Assembly: GCA_003252145.1 (NCBI GenBank)
Contig: QKDJ01000313.1
Location: 1 to 7,362 of the forward strand
Direction: 5' to 3'
Length of the DNA: 7,362 nucleotides
Origin: Azovibrio restrictus
Lineage (GTDB): Bacteria; Pseudomonadota; Gammaproteobacteria; Burkholderiales; Rhodocyclaceae
A model generated the notes under the pieces. It was not told the origin of the DNA. It saw only the letters and a program-made list of their open reading frames with translations, and searched no databases. How positions within the stretch are numbered: position 1 is the first letter of the stretch; every line of letters starts with the position of its first letter. Of this stretch, positions 1-5,281 are shown in pieces. The translations under genes were made by a program, and so were the position numbers.

Positions 1-155
1 GTTTGCTGGTGAGCGAAGTATTGGCCTGGGCTGGAAGTCAGGGCTTGAAGCGGGTAACCCTGCTCACGGACCACGACAATGTGCGGGCCCAGCAGTTTTA
101 CGGCAGCTTCGGTTTTCAGCCTTCGGCCATGCAGGTCATGCGAGTAGGGCTGTAA
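1..155 (+). CDS. GNAT-type N-acetyltransferase, C-terminal fragment (cut by left edge)
   Basis: An open frame enters from the left edge (codons from position 3) and ends at TAA 153-155, giving about 50 residues. The peptide contains DHDNVRAQQFYGSFGFQ. This fits the C-terminal acetyl-CoA-binding part of GNAT acetyltransferases, where an N-x-x-A-x-x-F-Y segment is followed by a GF turn. By family, the protein would move an acetyl group from acetyl-CoA to an unknown amine substrate; nothing here shows which. The N-terminal part, start codon and promoter lie outside the window. The gene is convergent with the nif operon, so it is probably a neighbour outside the nif regulon. The family call is fairly safe given the motif, but the fragment is too short to name a gene. 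Confidence 0.7.
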   Translation, partial: LLVSEVLAWAGSQGLKRVTLLTDHDNVRAQQFYGSFGFQPSAMQVMRVGL

Positions 156-170
156 AAGGTAGGGCTGTAA
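144..170 (+). repeat. Tandem 12-bp direct repeat across the acetyltransferase stop codon
   Basis: The 12-mer gtagggctgtaa occurs at 144-155 and again at 159-170, a period of 15 bases. The first copy ends with the acetyltransferase stop codon TAA. The second copy repeats the last codons and the stop in the same frame. It looks like a small tandem duplication of the gene end and has no evident function. Confidence 0.7.
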
Positions 171-185
171 GGGCCTGGAATGTAA

Positions 186-209
186 TCGGGCCCGCCAAGG
201 CGGGCCCGA
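186..209. terminator. Hairpin between the convergent nif operon end and acetyltransferase gene
   Basis: Positions 186-196 and 199-209 are perfect reverse complements (11 bp, arm tcgggcccgcc) around a very short AA centre, so the real loop is probably 4 nt. The hairpin sits 21 nt after the stop of the last nif-strand gene and about 30 nt after the acetyltransferase stop, so it can serve both convergent transcripts. No strong T-tract follows on either strand (ATTACATTCC on the minus strand). It may therefore be an imperfect intrinsic terminator or a 3'-end protecting hairpin. Confidence 0.6.
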
Positions 210-230
210 AGGCGTACAGAGAAGCTTGCT

Positions 231-1199
231 TTACAGGGCGTAGGGACGGTGCAGCCAGCGGCGCACCACATCCACGTCCCGCTGAGGCAGGTAAGCAAAA
301 CCAGCCAGAGCATCTTCCACGACCACCTGGGCAACCCAGGCGGGCACCGCCTTGGTGGTGAGCATGTGGAAATACCAGGCCAGGGGATAACCCACTTCCT
401 TGTCAAAAGCCTGCAGGGCGGCCTGCAGTTTCAATTCCCGGGTACCTTGTTCCACATCGAAACGCGGGGGCTTGCCGGACAGGATGGGGATGGGCTGGGC
501 CCGGTACTGGGTCTGCTGGTAGCGGTCCAGGTACTCCCGCAGGGCGATGACCCAATGGTTGTTGAAAGACGTGGTGTGACCGGCGCTGCTTTCGTTCCAG
601 TCTTCCATCAGCCGTTGAATGGCCGGGGGCTCAGGACTCTGGGCGGCCATGCGCTGCAGGGTGGAACCCATGTGCAGCAGGCGGCGGAAGCGATAGGTGG
701 GCAGGCCCAGGGGCTTCAACTGGGCGTGGGGCGCATCCGGATCAATCAGTTCCAGCAGGCTGGAGGGGTCGCCTTCTCCCAGGCGGTGGCCCTGCATTTC
801 CTGGAGCTCTTCCACTTCCAGTTGCAGGAAATCGTCGGGAGATTCACCGGCAGGGGCTACCAGATAGTGGGTGCTGCCCACCAGACGGGTCGCGTAGCGA
901 GCATTGGCATCCAGAGCATCCAGAAGGCTGGCCATGTCGCCATCGTGTTCATCCAGGGTCTGTTCGGACCAGGACTCCAGATTCTCGGACAGGCTGTTGC
1001 CGGCCCCATCCACGACGCCACCCAGGCGGTACCAGCCCCCCCGGTTGAAGCGATGACGGAATTGCCATTCAGGCAGTTGCTGCTCCAGTTGGTTGACCAG
1101 GGCAGCGGGGCCGCCGGAGACCGGCGTGCGGGTGCAGCATTCTTGGATGCTGGAGGCGAGGGTTTTACAGTATTCCTGCCAGGCCAGGGTGTCCTTCAT
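231..1199 (-). CDS. Protein of unknown function, last gene of the nif operon (322 aa)
   Basis: I do not recognise a family. The 322-residue protein is soluble-looking: no signal peptide or membrane segment is visible. It is rich in Gln, Leu and acidic residues, especially in the middle (around residues 125-155), and has a Trp/Tyr-rich C-terminus. The only cysteines are an adjacent pair at C21-C22, so no classic iron-sulfur motif is present. The start ATG (1199-1197) overlaps the lrv stop TGA in an ATGA arrangement and is preceded by GAGGA six bases upstream, so translation is probably coupled to lrv. Its position as the last gene after nifHDKT-fdx-nifY and lrv suggests an accessory role in nitrogenase maturation or protection, which is inference from context only. 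The gene is certain from length, coupling and ribosome binding site; the function is unknown. Confidence 0.85.
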   Translation of the reverse strand: MKDTLAWQEYCKTLASSIQECCTRTPVSGGPAALVNQLEQQLPEWQFRHRFNRGGWYRLGGVVDGAGNSLSENLESWSEQTLDEHDGDMASLLDALDANARYATRLVGSTHYLVAPAGESPDDFLQLEVEELQEMQGHRLGEGDPSSLLELIDPDAPHAQLKPLGLPTYRFRRLLHMGSTLQRMAAQSPEPPAIQRLMEDWNESSAGHTTSFNNHWVIALREYLDRYQQTQYRAQPIPILSGKPPRFDVEQGTRELKLQAALQAFDKEVGYPLAWYFHMLTTKAVPAWVAQVVVEDALAGFAYLPQRDVDVVRRWLHRPYAL

Positions 1200-2017
1200 G
1201 ATCCGTCCTCGGGATGGTGGAGTGGGTTGATGGGGTTCGGGGCGCTAACGTTAGCGGAGTAAGCGGTTTCAGACAACTTCAATAAACGCAGGCGGGCCGC
1301 TTCGCGGATTTCCGCCTCCGTGTCCTGCAACAATTGGGGAATGCATTCAGGAGGGGCTTGAGGGAGGGCCGCGAGGCGTACCCACCATTCCTCATCCTGC
1401 AGCATGCTGGCTGCCAGTCCTGGCAGGGCCCGGCTGGCCACGATGGCACGAATTTCTGGTTCCGGATCGTCGGCCAGGGTGTAAAGGGCAAAGGTGGGCA
1501 GGCGTTGAGCCACGGCCTTGCGCACTTCCCTTTCCTGATCTTTGACCAGGCGGGCCAGTTGGCCGTGGGGCATGCGTCGGGCCAGGGTCACCCGGATCAG
1601 GTAATCCGGGTCGTTGAACAGGGCGGTAAGCGCAGGCGCGGGAAGCCGGGCGGCGACGGAGAGGCGTACTTCCCGGTCCGGGTCCTTGACCATGTCCATG
1701 AGCCGCTCAACCGGGATACGCTCGGCTACCACCCGGCGTACCACTTCATCCGTGTCGTGGATCAGGTGGTCAATGGCGGCAACCGGGGCATAACGGGCCG
1801 CTATGGCACGCCGTTCCCAGAACAGGTCATTGAGATAGTTGGGGGCTTCGTCCTTGTTGCTGCGCAGGAAGCGATCGATCTGGCGTCCGCTATGGGCGCG
1901 GATGCAGATGTCGCCCGGAATGCAGCGCCGCAAGGGCAGGAGGGTGGCCGTAAAAGCACAGCCCTCGCAAAGCCCCGAGGCGACGGGTGCATCCAGTTCC
2001 TGTTCAGTCGTCGCCAT
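1196..2017 (-). CDS. lrv: LRV protein: [4Fe-4S] leucine-rich repeat variant protein
   Basis: The 273-residue protein matches the layout of the leucine-rich repeat variant protein known from the Azotobacter vinelandii nif region: an N-terminal four-cysteine iron-sulfur domain followed by helical repeats. The cysteines are C17, C20, C32 and C38 (CX2C-X11-CX5C). From residue 64 the sequence repeats with an exact 24-residue period, each unit opening with Asp at 64, 88, 112, 136, 160, 184, 208 and 232. Most units read D-x(4)-[VI]-R, then an Ala/Leu-rich helix. The last unit is partial, followed by a tail rich in Asn, Pro and His. No reaction is established for this family; the repeats suggest a protein-binding scaffold with a possible redox or sensing cluster. 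The start lies 14 bases inside the preceding gene and no good Shine-Dalgarno is visible, which suggests reinitiation. The stop overlaps the next start. Confidence 0.88.
   Translation of the reverse strand: MATTEQELDAPVASGLCEGCAFTATLLPLRRCIPGDICIRAHSGRQIDRFLRSNKDEAPNYLNDLFWERRAIAARYAPVAAIDHLIHDTDEVVRRVVAERIPVERLMDMVKDPDREVRLSVAARLPAPALTALFNDPDYLIRVTLARRMPHGQLARLVKDQEREVRKAVAQRLPTFALYTLADDPEPEIRAIVASRALPGLAASMLQDEEWWVRLAALPQAPPECIPQLLQDTEAEIREAARLRLLKLSETAYSANVSAPNPINPLHHPEDGS
1243..1256. repeat. Perfect 14-bp palindrome inside the 3' end of lrv
   Basis: The sequence cgctaacgttagcg is identical to its reverse complement. It lies in the part of lrv that encodes the low-complexity C-terminal tail, about 45 bases before the downstream gene's start. 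It could be a protein-binding site or a short mRNA hairpin affecting coupling, but chance is possible. Confidence 0.5.
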
Positions 2018-2267
2018 CGGCGCGGGCCGCTACGACGATACCCGTAGCCCCATTGAAATCGCCGGTGAATTCCAGGCAATGACCACTGGCGTTGGTAAAC
2101 AGGTAGAGATAGTGGGTGGGCGTTTCCAGGACGGGGTCCAGCCGGGCGGGGATGTCATCCTCCCCGCACTCGGTGAACATGACCCCGGGAAACTGGGCGC
2201 GCAGTTCGAGGGCGGTCTTACCCGGGGCAGCCTGGGCGACAGCTTGCAGGGTTTCCTGGGTAATCAT
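2004..2267 (-). CDS. Small nif-operon protein of unknown function (87 aa)
   Basis: This 87-residue acidic protein has no membrane segment, signal peptide or metal motif; its two cysteines (in TECGED and GHCLEF) are far apart. The N-terminal half looks helical (ETLQAVAQAAPGKTALELRAQF). The C-terminal half looks like beta strands (THYLYLFTN, HCLEFTGDF), compatible with a small alpha/beta fold. It resembles the short uncharacterised proteins found after nifY in some diazotrophs; from memory these may carry the DUF6129 label, which was not checked. The ATG shares one base with the nifY stop (TGATG) and has GAGGA six bases upstream, within nifY. Its 3' end overlaps lrv by 14 bases. This tight packing supports a real, co-translated gene whose product may work with NifY or LRV. 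Confidence 0.82.
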   Translation of the reverse strand: MITQETLQAVAQAAPGKTALELRAQFPGVMFTECGEDDIPARLDPVLETPTHYLYLFTNASGHCLEFTGDFNGATGIVVAARADGDD

Positions 2268-2995
2268 CAGAGTTCCTCGTTGGCGAGTTCTTCCTCGTAC
2301 TTGGCCAGAGAGGCCGCAGGAACACCCATGATGCGGGCCAGCCAGGGCGGGGGCGTGAGCAGGTGTTCCTGAAGCTTGGTCAGGACATCCTTGGCGGGGC
2401 CACCCTTGGGTACCTTGATGGGATGCACGCCGGCACGCACCACCTTGGCCGCAGCGGGTCCGCCGATGGATTGCAGATAGATGATCTGGCAGTCCTTGAT
2501 CAGGCCGGCACGGGCTGCGTTCTTGTCCTCTTCCTGATCAGCGTCCAGGGCGCCGCGCACTTCCACCAGCTTCATGGCGGTAGGGGCCACCTGATAGATC
2601 AGGAAGCGCTCGCAGGAGCCAAAGTGACCATCCAGGTTGTCGCCCCGGTTGGAGGCAATGGCCACGCGGATGGATTGGGGCAGGTCGCCGTCCTTGTAGG
2701 CTTCAACGGGAGGCAGATCACTGCCTTCCACGCCTTCACCCTTGAACAGGGAAACGACGGCCTTCAATTGTTCGATATCGACACCTACCACACAATTTTG
2801 TTCGGCATTGTCACCGGCAAGCAGTTCGCGCAGGTCTTCAACGGTGACGCGGGCGAGCTTGTTCTCGGTCAGGGGCAGGTCGTAACGGTCGGCCAGGGCG
2901 CCTACGAAGGCTTTGACATCCAGGCCGTTCAGGGTGCGGGCCGCGTGTGCAATACGCAGGGCGGCTTCACGGGATGCGATCGGGGTTTCGGACAT
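2267..2995 (-). CDS. nifY: NifY/NafY-type FeMo-co binding nitrogenase accessory protein
   Basis: The 242-residue protein has two parts. Residues 1 to about 100 form a helical N-terminal domain like those in front of NifX-type domains in NifY/NafY proteins. Residues 108 to about 215 form the dinitrogenase iron-molybdenum cofactor (NifX/NafY) fold, starting IRVAIASN and including DGHFGSCERF. H124 of the HFG motif corresponds to the histidine shown in NafY to bind FeMo-co, and C127 is nearby. The segments IGGPAAAKVVRAGVHPIKV and PPPWLARIMG are also typical of the family. Family members bind apo-dinitrogenase and/or FeMo-co during maturation. The length is normal for NifY. The start is preceded by CCAGGAG six bases upstream. 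The position after nifHDKT favours NifY over NifX, which usually follows nifEN. Confidence 0.88.
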   Translation of the reverse strand: MSETPIASREAALRIAHAARTLNGLDVKAFVGALADRYDLPLTENKLARVTVEDLRELLAGDNAEQNCVVGVDIEQLKAVVSLFKGEGVEGSDLPPVEAYKDGDLPQSIRVAIASNRGDNLDGHFGSCERFLIYQVAPTAMKLVEVRGALDADQEEDKNAARAGLIKDCQIIYLQSIGGPAAAKVVRAGVHPIKVPKGGPAKDVLTKLQEHLLTPPPWLARIMGVPAASLAKYEEELANEEL

Positions 2996-3035
2996 GACGC
3001 GCTCCTGGAAAGAGGGGTAAATCAGGGAAATTCAG

Positions 3036-3064
3036 GCCGGGCCGGTGCAATTGCGCCGGCCGGC
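3036..3064 (-). promoter_or_regulatory. GC-rich hairpin between the ferredoxin gene and nifY
   Basis: An inverted repeat is centred between 3050 and 3051: arms 3040-3048 and 3053-3061 pair with one mismatch (an A/C opposition in the transcript) around an AATT loop. Bulging base 3040 allows four more pairs between 3036-3039 and 3061-3064. It begins 11 nt after the ferredoxin stop. No U-tract follows in the transcript, so it is more likely an mRNA stability or processing element than a terminator. Confidence 0.55.
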
Positions 3065-3075
3065 GAAATGCTGCC

Positions 3076-3267
3076 TCAGGCGTAGGAAATACAGCCGGCG
3101 GGGCAGACGTCCATGCACTTGGGCGAATCGGAGTGGCCGTCGCATTCGGTACACAGATCGGCATTGACCTTGAAAGTCATCTTGCCTTCGCTGATGGCCT
3201 TGGTCGGGCAGACCGGGGCGCAATCACCGCACATGGTGCATTCATCGGGGTTGATCTTCATTGCCAT
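3076..3267 (-). CDS. Small 2[4Fe-4S] bacterial-type ferredoxin
   Basis: The 63-residue protein carries two cluster motifs. The first is C10-X2-C13-X2-C16-X3-C20-P. The second is C39-X2-C42-X8-C51-X3-C55-P, with the longer insert typical of Alvin-type (YfhL/FdxN-like) ferredoxins. A ninth cysteine, C59, lies just after the second motif. Such low-potential cytoplasmic ferredoxins donate electrons in nitrogen fixation, either to the Fe protein or to cofactor assembly enzymes such as NifB; the sequence alone cannot say which. Of two possible starts (M1 and M3), the upstream ATG at 3267 is favoured because AGGAG lies seven bases before it. The gene sits 35 nt after nifT with no hairpin between, so the two probably share a transcript segment. 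It might be called fdxN, but I did not assign a symbol because nif ferredoxin naming varies. Confidence 0.92.
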   Translation of the reverse strand: MAMKINPDECTMCGDCAPVCPTKAISEGKMTFKVNADLCTECDGHSDSPKCMDVCPAGCISYA

Positions 3268-3302
3268 GGTTTAACTCCTAGGTTCCGTTGTCGCTTGCTC
3301 GA

Positions 3303-3530
3303 TTAGTCTTCTGCTGCACCCAGTCGCTTGGCTCGCACCGAAATGGGCAGACGTGCGGGCTTGGGGATGGGGTCCACGTAGTAGCTCCCCCCGTTTTCCA
3401 GCTTCAGTTCGCCACCCCATTTTTCAGGTGTGTCGAATTCGATGGATTGGATATCAGCTTCCAAGTCACGCTTGGGAAGGTAGAACACCAGGCCACCGGC
3501 GGCATTCTGACGAATCATGATGTTGGCCAT
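3303..3530 (-). CDS. nifT: NifT/FixU family protein
   Basis: The 75-residue product starts MANIMIRQN and contains YLPKRDLEADIQSIEF and a GG-x-L-x-LENGGSYYVDP segment, which is characteristic of the NifT/FixU family usually encoded right after nifK. The biochemical role is not established; published disruptions of the gene in other diazotrophs generally show little effect. The frame stays open upstream to an ATG at 3587, but that start would place the nifK-nifT hairpin inside the gene. The family begins with the MANIMIR-type sequence, and AGGAG lies ten bases before the ATG at 3530, so this start is chosen. The gene is 84 nt downstream of nifK. Confidence 0.92.
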   Translation of the reverse strand: MANIMIRQNAAGGLVFYLPKRDLEADIQSIEFDTPEKWGGELKLENGGSYYVDPIPKPARLPISVRAKRLGAAED

Positions 3531-3540
3531 AAGGGGCTCG

Positions 3541-3545
3541 CTCCT
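3541..3545 (-). promoter_or_regulatory. Ribosome binding site that fixes the nifT start
   Basis: AGGAG on the minus strand lies ten bases before the ATG at 3530. It supports the 75-residue NifT over the longer frame starting at 3587. Confidence 0.7.
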
Positions 3546-3559
3546 GTTACATACAAAAT

Positions 3560-3597
3560 CGGGAGCGAGGGGCGGGTCGCCCCACACCTCGCTCCCG
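3560..3597 (-). promoter_or_regulatory. Long hairpin between nifK and nifT, possible attenuator or mRNA stabiliser
   Basis: Arms 3560-3570 and 3587-3597 are perfect 11-bp complements (cgggagcgagg). The 16-nt interior can form a further stem: ggcg at 3571-3574 pairs with cgcc at 3578-3581. An alternative fold pairs 3569-3574 with 3578-3583. In the transcript the hairpin starts 17 nt after the nifK stop and is followed by ATTTTGT, a weak U-tract. It may partly terminate or stabilise the nifHDK message, lowering expression of nifT and the genes after it. Confidence 0.65.
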
Positions 3598-3607
3598 TAG
3601 TACTACG
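3596..3607. repeat. Perfect 12-bp palindrome just after the nifK stop
   Basis: The sequence cgtagtactacg equals its own reverse complement and overlaps the base of the nifK-nifT hairpin by two bases. It could be a competing fold or a chance palindrome. Confidence 0.45.
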
Positions 3608-3614
3608 TTAGCAA

Positions 3615-5183
3615 TTACCGGACCAGATCGTGGTTGTAGTCGGTAACGCCCATTTGACGGGTTTCGTCATCCAGACGCTCGAGCACGGCGTTGGTCAGGG
3701 TGGTGAGGATGTACATACCGCCCTCGTAACCCATGGTGGTCATGCGATGCAGGTGGTGACGGTCGAAGATGGGGAAGCCCAGACGGATCAGGGGAACCTC
3801 AAACTCCTTGCCCTTGTGCAGGGTGTCACGCTGGATGTACTTACCGTAGCTGTTACCGATCAGGAAATCGGGCTTGTCGGTGAAGCACAGGGAGCGCAGG
3901 TGCCACAGGTCGCAACCCACATACACCTTGCCATGCACGCCGTAGGGGGACTCGGACAGGAGCTTTTCCACGGACTTGGCCCAACGCTTGGAACCGTTGT
4001 TGCACACGATGTGGGTGGGCTCGATACCCAGTTCCATCATGAAACCAACCATGCCATACACGAAGTCGGGGTCACCGAAGATGGCCATCTTCTTGCCGTG
4101 CAGCCAGGCGTGGGAGTCGGTCATCATGTCCACCAGACGGCCACGTTCCAGTTCGATGGAGGCGGGGATGGCCTTGCCGGTAGCTTCGGAAACAGCCATC
4201 AGGAAGGCGTCGGTGCCAGCCACACCCATGGGGATGGTGACCTTGGGCACTTCTTGGTTCCAGGTGTTTTCCACGAACTTGCGGGTCTTTTCCAGATGCT
4301 GGGGTTGCAGCAGGAAAGTGGTGATGGCGTTGGGGGCATCCTTGATCTCGGGGATGGTGGTACCACCAGCGTACATGCGGAATTCGCCGTCGCAGGGGGT
4401 GTCCAGCACGTCTTCGGGATCGCACAGGTAGGTGTAATCGACGCCCATTTCCTTCAGGTAGCGCTTGATCACACGGTAGTTGCCCAGGTAGGTTTCGAAG
4501 CCGGGAACGATGTTGATCTTACCGTTGGAGCCGACCTTCTTGCCTTCCATTTCATTCAGGGTGAAATAGCGCAGGATGCCTTCTTCCATGTTGTCCCAAC
4601 CGGTCATGTGGGAGCCAACGAAGGAGGGGGTGTGAGCGAAGGGGACGGGGAAATCCTTGTCCAGGTAGCCTTCGTTCTTGGCGTTGTTGATGAAGGCGTT
4701 CAAGTCATCACCGATCACTTCTGCGATACAGGTGGTGGACATGGCGATCATCTCAGCGCCGTACAGGCGGGTGGCGTTGGCCAGACCTTCATGAACGTTC
4801 TTCTGACCACCGAACACAGCGGCGTCTTCGGTCATGGAGTCAGCGATGAAGGCGATGGGTTCCTTGAAGTGACGGTTGAAGTAGGTACGGAAGTAGGCTA
4901 CGCAACCTTGGGAACCGTGGATGTACACCAGGCTCTTGTGGAAACCCAGACCACACAGGGAAGAACCCAGGGGCTGGCAGGCCTTGGCGGGGTTAACCGT
5001 CAGGGCTTCGCGTTGGAAGTTCAGGTCCTGATATTCCTTGGTGGTGGTCCATTGGAAGACTTCATCCACCTTGGCCTTGCCAGGGTTCTCTTCGAATTGC
5101 TCGCGCTTGGCACCGATAGACGTCTTGTAGTCGTCGTTACGGAACAAGGGATAACAGGGCTTGATGTTCTCTACGTCTTGCAT
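3615..5183 (-). CDS. nifK: Nitrogenase molybdenum-iron protein beta chain
   Basis: The 522-residue product is the beta subunit of dinitrogenase; with NifD it forms the alpha2-beta2 MoFe protein that reduces N2 to ammonia. The length is almost the same as A. vinelandii NifK (523). P-cluster ligands are visible: C69 (AKACQPLG), C94 (GSQGCVAYFR) and C152 (MSTTCIAEVIGDD). S187 (AHTPSFVGSH) matches the serine that can ligate the oxidised P-cluster. All lie one residue below the A. vinelandii numbering. The N-terminal extension is the longer type found in Azotobacter-like nitrogenases. The ATG at 5183 has AAGGAG six bases upstream. The gene follows nifD by 98 nt, with a UUCG hairpin between. No frameshift or lost ligand is seen. 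Confidence 0.98.
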   Translation of the reverse strand: MQDVENIKPCYPLFRNDDYKTSIGAKREQFEENPGKAKVDEVFQWTTTKEYQDLNFQREALTVNPAKACQPLGSSLCGLGFHKSLVYIHGSQGCVAYFRTYFNRHFKEPIAFIADSMTEDAAVFGGQKNVHEGLANATRLYGAEMIAMSTTCIAEVIGDDLNAFINNAKNEGYLDKDFPVPFAHTPSFVGSHMTGWDNMEEGILRYFTLNEMEGKKVGSNGKINIVPGFETYLGNYRVIKRYLKEMGVDYTYLCDPEDVLDTPCDGEFRMYAGGTTIPEIKDAPNAITTFLLQPQHLEKTRKFVENTWNQEVPKVTIPMGVAGTDAFLMAVSEATGKAIPASIELERGRLVDMMTDSHAWLHGKKMAIFGDPDFVYGMVGFMMELGIEPTHIVCNNGSKRWAKSVEKLLSESPYGVHGKVYVGCDLWHLRSLCFTDKPDFLIGNSYGKYIQRDTLHKGKEFEVPLIRLGFPIFDRHHLHRMTTMGYEGGMYILTTLTNAVLERLDDETRQMGVTDYNHDLVR

Positions 5184-5251
5184 CTTGATCTCCTTTGCGG
5201 CACCACTTATCCGTGGATACGCGCGAAAGTTTGCGATAAAGGCCTTTTAGT

Positions 5252-5273
5252 GCCCCCTTCCGAAGAAGGGGGC
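5252..5273 (-). promoter_or_regulatory. C(UUCG)G tetraloop hairpin between nifD and nifK
   Basis: Arms 5252-5260 (gcccccttc) and 5265-5273 (gaagggggc) form a perfect 9-bp stem. In the transcript the loop is UUCG closed by C-G, the classic extra-stable tetraloop. It begins 8 nt after the nifD stop. The following transcript (ACTAAAAGGCC) has no U-tract, so a stability or RNase-processing role fits better than termination. The Shine-Dalgarno of nifK lies well downstream and is left free. Confidence 0.75.
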
Positions 5274-5281
5274 TTGGGGCA

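Noticed and set aside
186..209. Inverted repeat as a mobile-element end or attachment site
   Set aside because: No transposase, target duplication or second copy is visible. Its place between two convergent gene ends fits a transcription-end hairpin.
249..1262. A 337-codon plus-strand frame opposite the 322-aa gene
   Set aside because: The minus-strand gene has a good ribosome binding site and overlaps lrv in the operon direction. The plus frame is Gly/Gln-rich with no motif and no operon context.
3531..3587. Longer nifT start at 3587
   Set aside because: It would translate the nifK-nifT hairpin, adds 19 residues not typical of NifT, and lacks the well-placed AGGAG found before the ATG at 3530.
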